From NCBI RefSeq assembly GCF_031143425.1, contig NC_090439.1:638043465-638107464 (forward strand): a stretch of DNA of 64,000 bases, given 5' to 3'. A model generated the notes under the pieces. The model saw only the letters and a list, made by a program, of their open reading frames with translations. It did no database searches and was not told the DNA's origin. Below are positions 9,872 to 20,810 of this stretch, one piece after another. Numbering within the stretch: position 1 is the stretch's first letter; each line of letters starts with the position of its first letter. The position numbers were made by a program, and so were the translations under genes. The stretch is from Pleurodeles waltl (taxonomy: Eukaryota; Chordata; Amphibia; Caudata; Salamandridae).

Positions 9872-11047
9872 TTAAGCATGTACATACTCGTGTGGCTCCC
9901 AGGATCGTTTCTCTGGACCATAACCTTTTCAATCAATTAGATAATAAAGCTTGCCATTACGGATTTTGGAATCTAAGATTTGATTGACCTCATACTCTTC
10001 TGCAGAGCTAATCTGGATAGGACTTGGAGGGGAGTTTTGACATAAATTTGGAGGACTGTTCTTTAACAAGGAGACATGGAAAACAGGATGTATCTTTAGA
10101 TGAGCTGGCAACTGCAATTTAACTGCCACTGGATTGATCATCTTGTCAACTTTAAATGGGCCTATAAATCGTGGCTGAAATTTGCGATTTCCTTTGAGAC
10201 GTAAATGACGAGTGGATAACCAAACTTTGTCTCCTTTCGAATAAATGGGGCTCTCTCTTCTTTTTCTACCAGCCTGAGTCTTATATGAATCTTTTGCTTT
10301 AATGATGTTTATTCTAGCTCTAACTAACGTGGTCTGCAAATCCCTCACCATCTCTTCTACTGCAGGCACTGAATCATCTTCTTTACCCAACATTACATTA
10401 GGATGTCTACCATGGTTCAGATAAAAGGGGGTGAACCCAGTGGTGGAATGAACAGCATTATTGTAAGCAAATTCAGCTGCCCACATCAACTCGGGCCATT
10501 CCTTCTCTTGATCAAATAAATTGAGTCTTAAATACTGTTCTAACTCTTGATTCACTCTCCCTGTTTGCCCATCTGTTTCAGGATGGTAACTGGTAGAGTA
10601 ACGAGAATCAATTCCTAATCTTTTACTAAAGGCCTTCCAAAAGTGAGAAACAAATTGGGACCCCCTGTCTGCAACTAGAATTTTTGGGATACCATGGGCG
10701 CGTACTATGTGTTGTGTAAACAACTGTGCAACCTGTGGGGCTCGAGGGATTTCTTTCAAAGGAATGAAATGCGCCATTTTAGTGAAAGTGTCTACAAAAA
10801 CTAGGATAGTGTTAAAACCTTGGCTACTAGGGAGGTCCACTATAAGATCCATAGTAACAGTATGCCAGGCATGGGGTGCAGTGGGTAAAGGTCTTAACAG
10901 ACCTTGTGAAGCTGTTCTATTTGATTTCCCTCTTTGACATTTGTCACAAGTTGACACATATTGTCTTATCTGAGTTTTCATTTTTGGCCACCAAAATTCT
11001 CGTTGTATCAGATTTTGAGTTTTTTGAATTCCTTTGTGTCCAGCCAA
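9872..11047 (-). pseudogene. Chromovirus integrase with C-terminal chromodomain cut by a stop
   Basis: Integrase inserts the element's cDNA into chromosomes. The open frame 9929-11047 (372 codons) starts within the zinc-binding region (HKGIQKTQNLI, then CDKCQRGK), followed by the DDE core: TMDLIVDLP near residue 66, DRGSQFVSHFW near 125 and YHPETDGQTGRVNQELEQ near 153 with the catalytic Glu. The GPF/Y-like 'FIGPFKV' region and 'HPVFHVSLLK' come next. A chromodomain starts at EYEVNQILDS and stops at a TGA (9929-9931) where the family has a conserved Trp; the matching remainder (KGYGPEKRSWEP) continues in frame to about 9874. Upstream codons lie in another frame at 11008-11373. Confidence 0.9.
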
Positions 11048-11857
11048 TTGATCATCATGATAAGCCTGAAGATTTTTTCTTGCAGCTCCACAGTCGGAAC
11101 ATACAGTGTACCTTTAAAGTATGGCAAACCATTTTTGATTTCTCTTCCTTGGCCTTCTTTGGACCACTTCAGCATTCCTTTGAATGTTAAGTTTTCTTGA
11201 ATTTCTTTGGTTAAATCTTCATACAATATGGCAGATATGAACTTCTCTTGTGGAATAATCAATTCTTTTTCTGGAGGCTCTTTAACTGCACCGGTATCAA
11301 TTCGAGATAGAGCATGTGCCTTCCCACTTACTTTTTGCTGGTCTGAAAGTGATAACAAAATCAAAGTCTGCAAAATATAGGGACCAACGCAGTTGCCTAG
11401 CTGTTAGAGTTCGAGCTGATTTTTAAAACTGTAAATTTCGGTGGTCCGTGTAAACGGTCACTTTATGCTTAGCTCCCAAAATGTAATGCCTCCACTCACG
11501 AAAAGTTTCTTTGACTGCCAATAGCTCCTTATCCGCAATTGAATAATTTATCTCTGGTGGTGTTAATTTTCGAGAGAAATAGGCCACTGGATGTAATTGA
11601 CCTGTATCTTTATGAGGCTGGGAAAGGATACCTCCTATGGCAACATCTGAAGCATCTGCCTCCACGTAATATGGCTCATCCTGATTGGGGTGGAGCAAGA
11701 TTGGAGCTGAGACGAAGGAATTCTTCAAAAAATTTAAAGCATTTTCAGCTTCTTTTGTCCACTCAAACTTCACTCCTTTCTTCAACAATCGAGTAATGGG
11801 TGCAACTGTTTGAAAAAAATTGGATATGAATCTTCGATAAAAATTAGCGAACCCCAA
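11008..11857 (-). pseudogene. Chromovirus RNase H and connection region, frameshifted
   Basis: Two open pieces in different frames. 11423-11857 begins LGFANFYRRFI-like (the RT thumb), passes through FEWTKEAENAL and gives the RNase H core YVEADASDVAIGGIL, PVAYFSRKL, YSIADKELLAV and VYTDHRNLQF. 11008-11373 holds the linker to integrase (LSDQQKVSGKAHALSRID, then a region that runs towards the HHCC zinc finger). RNase H removes element RNA after first-strand synthesis. Key acidic residues of RNase H (D in EADAS, E in DKELL, D in YTDH) are present, but the frame changes at about 11373-11423 break the polyprotein. Confidence 0.85.
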
Positions 11858-13044
11858 GAAACTCTGGATCTCTTTGACATTGCAAGGAAAAGGCCAGTGT
11901 TGGTAGGATCCATACTAACTCCTTCTGGTGACAAAATGAACCCTAAGAACTCAACTCGTTCCACATGAAATGCACACTTCTCCAATTTTACATAGAGATG
12001 GTTTTCTTGCAACCTTGTGAGGATGGATCGAACATGGGAAATGTGCTCCTGTAGATTGTCGGAAAAGATTAAAATGTCATCTATATAAAGCACGGCAATC
12101 AGGTCGAGGAATTCTCGTAATATATCATTAACGAAATGCTGGAAAGCAGCGGGAGCATTGCATAACCCATAAGGCATCACTTGATATTCAAATAATCTGT
12201 ATCGAGTCCGAAAAGCGGTTTTCCATTCATCCCCTGAAGCCACTCGTATCAAATGATATGCTCCTCGCAGGTCCAATTTGGTGTAGATTCTAGCATTCTT
12301 TACTTGATCTAATAAAACTGACACTAAAGGCAGTGGGTATCGATTCTTGATGGTAACCTGATTGAGGGCTCGATAATCAATACAAGTTCGAAGACCCCCA
12401 TCCTTCTTTGGTACGAAAAATAGTGGGGATGACACTAGGGATTCAGAAGGACGAATAAAACCATTAGCAAGATATTGATCCAAATACTCCTTTAAATGTT
12501 GGTTCTCTGCTTCGGTCAATGCGTATATTTTGCTACATGGGAATATCGAACCTGGCTCCATTTCAATTTTGCAGTCGTAGGGTCGATGTGGCGGCAATTT
12601 CTCAGCCTCCTTTTCATCAAAAACGGTGATTAAATCCTCATATTCTTTTGGGATTTCTGTTGTTTTTAGTGCACAGATCATTGAAGAGTGTGATGATAAA
12701 CAGGCCGCTTGGGACTTGGTGGACACTTCCACTCCATCATGAAAGCAATTCTCTTTGTAGTAAGAGGAATTCATCTTGATCGTTCCCTTGCTCCAATCAA
12801 TTTGTGGATTATGTTCTGCAAGCCAGGGCAGTCCCAAAATGAGTTGAAATTGTGGAGCATCTATCAAATTAAAGATTATCTGCTCCTGATGCCCACCAAA
12901 ACCTTGCATCTGAATTTGTTCGGTCTCATGGGAAATGGGTCCTGAAGAAAGATTGGTTCCATCCACAGCTCTTACTACTTCCAAAGTAGATTTCTTGATA
13001 AATCGAATACCCATTTTACATTTTACGAGCGTATTTGATATCAC
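11782..13044 (-). pseudogene. Chromovirus protease C-terminus and reverse transcriptase
   Basis: The 420-codon frame covers the end of the aspartic protease (LILGLPWLAEHNP, about residues 68-80) and an RT domain: CIDYRALNQVTIKNRYPLP, then TKLDLRGAYHLIR with the first catalytic Asp, FRTRYRLFEYQVMPYGLCNAPAAFQ and YIDDILIFS (12067-12100) with the Asp pair. The first 14 or so residues are out of the true frame. The conserved LGFI..EGVSMDPT region follows, and a frameshift near 11860 then separates the thumb. All catalytic residues of RT are visible, so inactivation comes from frame breaks. Confidence 0.92.
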
Positions 13045-13130
13045 AGAAGTTGCTTGTAGCTCCAGAGTCTATCATAACTGAGATCCCTGGAATTTCCTTC
13101 TCAAGGGTCTTAACTGATACTGTTTGTACC
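13020..13130 (-). pseudogene. Chromovirus aspartic protease active site
   Basis: Translated on the minus strand, 13022-13090 gives ISVMIDSGATSNFCD, the active-site DSGAT motif of retroelement aspartic proteases, then reaches a stop (TAA at about 13020). The protease then continues in a different frame from 13044 downward. It would process the Gag-Pol polyprotein. The stop and the frame change make it non-functional. Confidence 0.8.
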
Positions 13131-13218
13131 AAATGTGGCGCTGCGGTTTGTAGGGTATTTGTCACTCATTGATCTAAAGGAGTTGTCTTGGGTTCTGCTT
13201 TCATCAGGGCAACTCCCT

Positions 13219-13416
13219 CTACTGATGAAGCTGGCCTTTGTCCGACTGAAGAGCTTTGGGTTTCTTGGGACAGTTTTTAACAAAATGCCCAGATGCACCA
13301 CAATATAAACATAGTTGATTCACTCTTCTTTTCTCTTTTTCTTTCTTAGATAAAGGACCTCGGATGGAACCAATTTGCTTTGGTTCTTCTATCGTTATCC
13401 CTTCTCCGGCTCTCAT
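13219..13416 (-). pseudogene. Chromovirus Gag zinc knuckle (CCHC)
   Basis: The 65-codon piece carries KEKEKRRVNQLCLYCGASGH and continues FVKNCPKKPK, a CX2CX4HX4C knuckle that binds nucleic acid in retroelement Gag. It closely matches the family pattern of sushi-type Gag. It is in a different frame from the Gag body at 13524-14060, so gag carries at least one frameshift near 13420-13520. Confidence 0.85.
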
Positions 13417-13523
13417 ATGATCATTTCTTACACGATCAATTCTCAGGGGAAATGGTCAATATTCTCTTCTCTTTTCTGCTCTTCGTTCGGTTAACCGGTG
13501 GTCAATCTGTAACACAAGATCAA

Positions 13524-14060
13524 TTAACTCCGAAATTTCGTGGGTCTATTTGGAACTTGTGCTAAGGTATCTTTCAATTCATCTCTCAGTCCACGATAAA
13601 AGATGGCGGCTCTTTTTGACTCCGGCCAGGCAGTCTCTACAATGAGTTTATTGAAATGAGACAGATAGGCTACTAGATATTTATTACCTTGCCTGATTTC
13701 CAATAGTTCATTGTCAGTGGCTTGAGCTGCAGTTCGCCGATCAAATATTCTTAAGAACTCTTCTTTGAAATTTTGGAAATTATATAAAACAGGATCATTT
13801 CTGGAAATTATTGGCATGGACCATGCGTCCGCATCACCTGTCAGATAAGACAATATAAATGCCACTTTGGACTGGTCTTCGGAAAAAATGACTGGTCTAC
13901 ATAAAAAACGCAATGAGCATTGGGTCAGAAAAATCTGCGCCTTATTTGGATCCCCACCGAAGCGCTCGGGTTGAGCCAAAGGAATAATAGGGGAAACCGC
14001 ATGAATTACTTGAGTGGATATACCTGCAGACTGTGAAGGGCTAGGGATTTGTGAAAACAC
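13524..14060 (-). pseudogene. Chromovirus Gag capsid region
   Basis: 178 codons open. The typical Ty3/gypsy Gag block runs from about residue 30: PERFGGDPNKAQIFLTQCSL, FILSYLTGDADAW, FKEEFLRIFD, LRQG-like EIRQGNKYLVAYLSHFNKL and IFYRGLRDELKDTLAQV. It forms the particle that packages element RNA. The start at 14060 (FSQIPSPSQ...) is plausible but may not be the original one: AT-rich sequence containing VFPNLF-like codons lies between it and the LTR at 14258. Confidence 0.88.
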
Positions 14061-14257
14061 AGATTCATTTGATTTAGTGGTGTTCCCTAATTTATTTATT
14101 CACTGTTTTATTTGGACTGTTCCTTCTATGGTGTTATTTAATTGTTTCTATAACCCTTCCAAAACGGTGGCTAATGCTTTCATATCAATTCCTTCTGCCA
14201 TTCTGCTCAGGAGGAAATCTGTCTTTTCCCTAAAATGAGGGTGAAGGCACTTCAATC

Positions 14258-15641
14258 TGTCAGGATACTTCAATTCGATTTCCTCAGAAGTAGAAGATAA
14301 CTCCTCAGTCCCGACCCGAGCTACTCACAACAAATTTTAATCCTTTGTGCTGAGTACCCCGGAAGGGAAAGGGGAATGGGATTGTAGAGAGACTGCCACA
14401 GACATAATGAACGTCAGTACTGGGTCTGCCTTGTCACGTCTAAGATTGAATGCAGCACCTGCAAGAGTCACAGTCGCAATTATTAGGGACATACAACATC
14501 AGTTTTACTCTTTCTACTATTAACACTTAATTCTCTTTAATTCTATTATTTCTTCACTCACCCTGAGTTCTCTGTAGCCTTGCTTCTCTCTATAAATGAT
14601 AAGCTTTTCTTAAAAATGCTTATTACTGATTCTGGAAGAACTTCTCAACCTTTGTTAGAGATTGGGTTTATGTTGCTATATATATATATATATATATATA
14701 GTTGATGTTAATGTGTTCTCCAAATCAGCTGATGTTAGTTGGTTTCTACTTTACATTAGAGAGTTCAATTACGTTTATTGCATTGGTAATTCTTGCTTGT
14801 GAAAGTTTGTTTCTCCTGTCTTATTTTGACTTCTGTCAATACTTGTATCTGTAAATGCTGTTTATTAAAGTTTGTTTCTTCTTTCTTACTTCGACATCTG
14901 TTGATAACTTGTATTTGTAAATGCTTGTTTATTAAAGTTAGTTTCTCCTTTCTTACTTCGACATCTGTTGATAACTTGTATTTGTAAATGCTTGTTTATT
15001 AAAGTTCGTTTCTCTTTTAAACTCTACTTTGGTTTATTACCGTTGCATTTGTAAATGCTTACTTGTTAACATTCATTTCTCCGTTAAACTCGGCCTTCGT
15101 TTATAACCTTGGTATTTGTAAATACTTGCTTGTTAAAGTTTGTTTTTCTTTTGACTTTGATATCTTAAACAGGAATCTTGTAAACATAAGGTTTATTCAT
15201 ACATTACACTCTGTAGCCTTGCAAAACCTCCACAGGAACAGTCTACTATCAAACTCCTCGAATAAACCTTGACAATATTTATCACATTTTCTGTAAAATA
15301 GTCTTCAAGGATAATTTTACCTCACAGGAGTTTCTGCTCTGAAGTGCGCTCTCTCTCCACACAGCTGATTCCTGTCAGACCTCAGTTGAAGTGCGAAGCT
15401 TCCAGCTGGTGAGCTCGTAACCTAGCAACCAACCGAATGCAAGACTAGAACTGTAACTAACCTTCAGGACTCTCGACGGCCATCTTGAATCTTCTCTTCT
15501 TGATTCTTCCTTTGAAATAAGCGCAAGATTACTCTGCAAACCTTCTTCCAGTTTGGGCTTTGCTGTCTCCACTGAGGATATCTCTTTGCTTTTCTCAAGC
15601 ATTTCTTTGATTTGATTTGGCAAGTTTGTGTGGTCATGACA
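14258..15641 (-). repeat. Chromovirus 5' LTR (1384 bp)
   Basis: Partner of 8322-9798, with the same termini and internal tandem units. As the upstream LTR for minus-strand transcription it should hold the element's promoter. I could not identify a convincing TATA box among the AT-rich words. The right flank after 15641 begins CTGTCAAGATG and returns to LTR copy 2 of family F. Confidence 0.95.
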
Positions 15642-15998
15642 CTGTCAAGATGTTAGAGCTATAGTGTTTCTAAGCTCTATACTGAAGTTTAATCTTTGAA
15701 AATTTGTATCTTTGCTTCTGTATGTGGATGTTTGTTGCTTTGGTCTTGTTTTACTCAGATAAATATTGGCTGTTTTCCTAAGTTGGTGTAGACTACTTTT
15801 GTTGTGTTTTCACTGTGTTACTAGATGAGTGCACAAATACTTTACACATTGCCTCTGAGATAGGCCTGACTGCTCGTGCAAAGCTACCAAGGGGGTGAGC
15901 AGGGGTTATCTTAGGTGTGTGACTCCCTTATCCTGTCTAGCGTGAGGGTCCCTACTTGGACAGGGTGTAAACTGACTGCCAACTAGAGACCCCAATTC
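15642..15998 (-). repeat. LTR copy 2 (family F), 5' part
   Basis: Reverse complement of roughly 46990-47270 of the solo LTR. Shared landmarks are TTGGCAGTCAG, CCCTGTCCAAG, GGGACCCTCAC, CCCCTTGGTAGCTT, GCACGAGCAGT, GTGTAAAGTATTTGT and AATATTTATCT, all in order. It ends near 15998 at a TA microsatellite. With 6793-7467 it forms one LTR split by later insertions. Confidence 0.85.
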
Positions 15999-15999
15999 T

Positions 16000-16035
<36 letters not shown>

Positions 16036-16084
16036 TATTATACACACACACACAAATATATATATATATAGAATATATATTCCA
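15999..16084. repeat. (AT)n/(CA)n microsatellites
   Basis: A TA run (about 16001-16026) is followed by TATACACACACACACA and a second TA run to about 16080. These lie between LTR copy 2 and the Penelope-like element. Confidence 0.9.
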
Positions 16085-17340
16085 AATGTGACAGATGCTG
16101 AAGAAAGCCCAGCCTCACAAGTCAGGGCTCATGTAGCGGCATCACAGTTGAAATACATACACAATCTCTGTTTATTCCATAACACGTTTCGACTATATCG
16201 ACTAACGTTAGTTTTATGAACAAATAAAACAGATCTCCATCAACAGATCCACTCTCTTTAGGCTAGCAAACAAATGAATAAACAAATACTTTTAACACAA
16301 TAACACACAAATATCTTATATACAATGATATAAGGGTTCTGACAATTACAAATAAACTCCATGTTTCAAAGTGTCATCAACCTCCGTCTAATGGATTTGC
16401 CTTTTAACATACATGATGAAATAAACGTCATACAAATATTTGGTCTGGAATACAAAAAATCATTCTTTCACACCATGCATGTGTATATTCAATAGAACAC
16501 AGTTCATTCAGTGAGTGGATGCATACTTTCATCTCTCCGTGTGCATAGACAGCTCGTATATACAAAATATACAAAGTCACCTGGATACTGGCTCGAGTAG
16601 CCTTACATTGCTCAAAGCCTCATCATTTGTACAATAACTCTACCCAATTGTACTCTTTCAGAAATTCGATCCGGTAAACAAAAAATACATTAATTTGCTC
16701 TCAGCGTGTGCAATCAACCGAACATGGTTTATAGAGTGGGTAGCTATATAATCACATCTCTACGTGTAACATCAACATCTCATGTCTACAAAATGTAATA
16801 AGTCTACTAAACATTGGCTCAAATAGCCTCACATTGCAAGGTTAGACTCATCATTGTTACAGTAACATTACCCAATTAATCTTTAGGGGCACACATTGGT
16901 TCTTAAAGCCGTTTTTATTATACCACAAGATATATATATTTTGCAATGAGCAGTCCAATGCATCGAGGTTTCCACCTGCAAAGTAAAAAAAAACAAATGA
17001 TAAATTCTGAGCCCTAAAAAACCTAAAAGAGAGAAAAGGAGAAAACATGACCATCACCCCAAGAACAAAATTAAAATTGATATATATAAATTTCATTGTT
17101 GTTAGAAAACCACCATCAGGGCAACATTAAAGTAATGCCATGTTTAGGGGCAATGTCCTAATTGATAATAGATCATTACAAGTGTACATGTAATTTCTCA
17201 TCAACATTCATCCAACCGGGTGCTCCACAATCGGTTGAAGGATGTATTTAGATTAAAACCCTCAGAGGGCTAGCACCTCTTGGCTGTTTAGGTAGAGTGT
17301 TGATGCCAAAAAAATGCATCTTCTTTCAGTCACCTTTGGG
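16085..17340 (-). mobile_element. Penelope 3' region
   Basis: 16085-16390 matches 24478-24880 in the same orientation: 'TTCCAAATGTGACAGATGCT', CCCAGCCTCACAAG, TTATTCCATAACACGTTT, CAAATATCTTATATACAATG and so on. The GTCGAAACGTGTTATGG signature (minus strand, near 16185) is typical of the 3' end. 16390-17340 holds two cousins of one segment, 16440-16640 and 16660-16850: each has TATTCAATAGAACAC- or CAATCAACCGAACATGG-like words, CTCGAGTAGCC/CTCAAATAGCC and CTCATCATT. This is a diverged internal duplication. No GIY-YIG endonuclease motif could be read below 17349. Confidence 0.65.
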
Positions 17341-17348
17341 TACCTCAT

Positions 17349-18880
17349 TCAAATTTTGTGCGGTGCAATGTGCCACTTCTTGTGAATGCAGGACAGTGTA
17401 ACTGAATATGCATTGTCACAGTACTTGCACACTGTGCACTGTCTGCACGGGTGAAACCCTTCCCTGTTTTCAACCAGTTCTTCTGCTGAGGAGGACGAAC
17501 GATATGCATTAACAAATCCTTTAGTGATGTATTTCATTAAAAGGTTAGAGAAGGGTTAGTCCCTACCCTCTCCTTCAATAGTGGGTCCTGCGATAAGATG
17601 TCCCATCTCTTCTTTAAATCAATCTGAATTCATTTACATTATATTGAGTATACTTAGTAATGAACTGAACAGGTTCCTTACCTTTGTGCTCCCTACGTCT
17701 AGTAGGCCTAAAAGGGGCCTCCCCTCTATTAACATCATCTGCCCTGTTACTTGCAAATTCCAACAACTTACGAGGGTACCCCCTGCCCTTAAATCTCTGT
17801 ATCATTTCCAACTTTGTCCTGTGTTAATCCTCTTCAGAGCAACAATTGCGTTTAGCACGGAGAAATTGGCTGCACGGGATCCTTCATCTGAAACTTTATG
17901 GAACAACTGTGGGAGTGCAAAATGAAGTTCCCTGCCATGCTTTTTCTAAATAACTCAGTGTATGTTCTGATTCTGTACCATAACTCAGAGATCCAAGAAG
18001 TCAATTGCTACTTTACTGTAGTTCATAGTAAATTGTAAATTAAGATTGTTCAGATTCAGGGCTGCAGCAAATCATTTTGAATCATTCTCATGCCCATTCC
18101 AAATACAAAAAAATATCTTTAGTATACCGCAGCCAAACAACTACCTTCTAGTTCCACATCTCCAGATCACCAGCCCAGAACACCTGTTCCTCCCATCAGC
18201 CCATCACCTTATTGGCATAGCTAAAGGGGGGAGCAGGTGCCCATCGCAGTTCCCTGGATCTGCTTAAAGTATGGGTTCTCAAACATAAAAATATTTTCAC
18301 TCAGGCAGATCTGAATCATCTGTAGAAGCATATGTGTATGTTCCAAAAGGTTAATCCCTCTTACTCTCAGAAGTATTTGCATGCATCCAGCCCATCATTA
18401 TGCCGTATGCTAGTGTACAGGCTTTCTACATCAAACCCCACCATTAAATACCATTCCTTCCAGGCCAGGTGTTGGATTTTACCCTATAAATCTGTAGTGT
18501 CTCTGATGTACGAGGACAGGTTCTTAATAAAGGGAACAAAAAATAGTCAACGTAAACAGAGGTATGTTTAAGAAGGCTATTCATGGATACAGTATTGGCT
18601 TTCCAGGAGGGTTTTTTGGATTTTAGCTAACAAGTAAAGTGTGGGCATGGCAGGTGTATCATTCTTTAAGTATTGAAACTCATCCCAATCAATCAACAAA
18701 TTGTTGTAAGTCCATAAAATATGTCCTACCTACTTTGACATAGCATACTTCATCATTCAGCTGTCTGTATGCCTCTTTAACATAATTCTCCCTTGACATT
18801 AAAATATTACCCCTTTGTCAGAAGGTTTGATAACAATGTTATCATTCTTTCGTAGTGTCAAGATAGCCTACCCTTGATCT
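17349..18880 (-). pseudogene. Penelope reverse transcriptase and Cys-rich linker
   Basis: From high to low coordinates the frames give NIVIKPSDKG (near 18830, RT entry), KNLSSYIRDTTDL, WYLMVGFDVESLYTSIRHND (near 18430, first catalytic Asp; stop just before), YFKQIQGTAMGAPFAM (near 18260), a damaged Asp-Asp region reading FFVFGMGM (near 18110), then RFKGRGYPRKLLEFA (17811-17614) and GFHPCRQCTVCKY (near 17440). This order fits the Penelope RT. The YxDD motif is not readable and there are at least three stops or frameshifts, so it is dead. The GIY-YIG nuclease that usually follows is not visible. Confidence 0.78.
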
Positions 18881-19093
18881 TTACTCACATTTCGGCTTAC
18901 TCATGGGATATTTTGGTGCCTGTTGTTTGGAGAAAAAAATTGCTAGCTCGGGCTAATTCCCACCGGGCGGGTCATTTGTAGTGCCTTTGTGTGATATTCT
19001 GTGGTAACTTACAGTTATGCGTACAGCCTTGGGGACAGGGTAGGGGTGTACACAGGCACGTGGTGTGGTTTTACAGTTGAGTTCTGTACAAGG

Positions 19094-19510
19094 ATGCCGG
19101 GTGGCGTGAAGAAAGGTTCCAAGCACCCACGGGCTGAGTTTGATATGGAGGCTTTATTGTGTAGGATGGATGCAATGAATGAGATTTTGGCCCTGCTGTG
19201 CCCACAGACCCCGGGGGCAATCTAGTGAACTGGTAGTGCCGGCGGAGAGGCCAAGGAGAAGGAGGTGGCACCCAGGGTGACATTTCCCCCAGTTAAGAAG
19301 TGGGGTAGGGGGCAGGAACCTCATAAGGGAGTAGCTACAAGGAATGGGGTTCCCCCTGCAGACACCACCAATGTTGGGATTTTAAGTGATCCTGTACTAG
19401 ACCCTGTGGGACATGAAAATTCAAGCATTACTGTTCCTTCCATGGCTTGCCCTCACACCCAGAGGTGAAGTGTTTCAAAAAGCCTAGGGATAGAGGTGCC
19501 AAAAAGCAGG
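19094..19510 (+). pseudogene. Ngaro-1 Gag-like ORF1 relic
   Basis: A frame starting at 19094 gives a short basic, then acidic leader (PGGVKKGSKHPRAEF) with a helical MEALLCRMDAMNEILALL segment and stops at 19225. Another frame then gives VAPRVTFPPVKKWGRGQEP, matching the AAFPPVKRRNKRQ segment of the Ngaro-2 ORF1 near 60650. Function by analogy: nucleocapsid-like packaging. The zinc-binding Cys/His cluster seen in Ngaro-2 was not found here; it may be deleted, since the frame joins RT-linker sequence within about 100 bp. Confidence 0.6.
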
Positions 19511-19580
19511 AGTGATCACCCCCGTCTGATCAAGACCCCCTCCCAGTTAACTGGCAGGCAATGGTTTCATAGTTCGGTGT

Positions 19581-20699
19581 CTATAAAAACCCCACAGCAG
19601 TGCAGGCCCTGTACAAAGAATTTAGGGAAGGTTGTAGGATCCCAGCAGTGGGGTATGTAGGTGTCCCGTACTGCAAAAATCAGCAGTTACTCAGGTCCAC
19701 TCATAGCATTGCCAGGGCTAAGGTCCTCAAGGAGAGGATCCTTGGGAGGGTGGCAGGACCCTTTGAGTCTGTCCGGCTCAAATATTTGTCTGCTCCCCTC
19801 TGGGGGTAGTCCCCAAAAAAGAGTCTGGAGATTACCGATTGATACACAACTTATCAGCACGAAGGGTCAGTCTGTGCATTAAGCTATTGATGGGGCTTTA
19901 TGCTCAGTCAAGTACACTTCTCTTGACCAAGCGATCAGGATGCTGTTAGCAGAGTCGCACATAGAATCAGCCTACGGGTTGCTTACCGTGCACCCAGATG
20001 ATTTTCATCTAGTGGGTTTCCAATTTGAGGGCTTGTTTTATTTGGACAAGTGCATGCCCATGGACTGCTCGGTCTCGTGCCTATTTTGAGAAATTCAGCA
20101 CTTTCCTTGAATGGGTGCTCAGACAGAGGTGGGTGTTGCCCTACTTCGATATCTTCCTATTTTTGGCCCTCTGGACAGTAGAGTGTTCAGGGGCCTTACA
20201 GTCCTTTAAGGAACTAATGGGAATCTTTGGAGAACCTCTGGCACAGGGTAAGACCTGTAGGTCCGCTACAATTATTGAATTTCTGGGAATTGATTTGGAC
20301 TCGGTGGCAGGGGTGTCTGGGTTCCCCTTGGAGAAAGTTAACGCATTTTCCCAAGTCCAAAATATATGTCTGGGAGCTAAGAAGGTGTCCTTGCATCAGT
20401 TGCAGTGGGTGTTTGGGCAGCTGAATTTCACTGTTCTCATCATTCCCAGGGGCAGCCCATTTTCCCGGTTAATTGCACAAGCCATGTCTGACCTTAATGT
20501 GAAATATCACCACTCCGGGCTGTCGTGCGAGGTCTGTCTGGATATGAGAATCTGGGAGGAATTCCTGAGGGACTTCAGCAGGAAGGTAGTGTGGCCCAGC
20601 CCAGCCAGGACCAATGAAGAGATAGGATTGTTTACAGATGCTGCAGACAGTGAAGGTTTTGGTGCTGTTGTGGGTCCTGCATGGTGTGCTCAGTGGTGA
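19581..20699 (+). pseudogene. Ngaro-1 reverse transcriptase / RNase H N-part
   Basis: 19600-19809 reads EFREGCRIPAVGYVGVPYCK, the RT entry shared with Ngaro-2 (GFRIPALQVPPIPYCK). Frames near 19990 give LLTVHPDDFHLVGFQF, then 20025-20699 gives YFEKFSTFLEWVLRQR, YFDIFLFLAL in place of the YLDDFLVLG motif, IIEFLGIDLDSVAG, KKVSLHQLQWVFGQLNF and RNase H LFTDAADSEGFGAVV. The second catalytic Asp pair is degraded (FDIF for LDDF), which alone would abolish polymerase activity. Confidence 0.82.
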
Positions 20700-20810
20700 C
20701 CAAGGGAGTGGGTGCAGTCTGGGCTGGTGACAGATATTGGTTTTCTCTAACCCTTTCCCATTCTAGTTGCCCTCAAGGTTTGGCCAGAGCAGTTCTGCAA
20801 TCAGTCTGTA

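Larger units (their letters stand above)
8322..15641 (-). mobile_element. Ty3/gypsy chromovirus (sushi-like), full-length but inactive
   Basis: LTR retrotransposon of 7320 bp read right to left: 5' LTR (14258-15641), gag, zinc knuckle, protease, RT/RNase H, integrase, broken chromodomain, polypurine tract, 3' LTR (8322-9798). LTR ends are TGTCATGACC...CCTGACA on the minus strand. Gene order and the C-terminal chromodomain place it among chromoviruses; the gag and CCHC region look like the sushi lineage that also gave rise to vertebrate PEG10-type genes. Multiple frameshifts and stops make it non-autonomous. Flanks read CTCTG (left) and CTGTC (right), so no clean 5-bp duplication is visible. 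It is inserted in LTR copy 2. Confidence 0.92.

Noticed and set aside
9559..9932. Small frames inside the chromovirus LTR, repeated at 15375-15623
   Set aside because: They recur only because the LTRs are copies. They start at TTG or run across the polypurine tract and have no domain.
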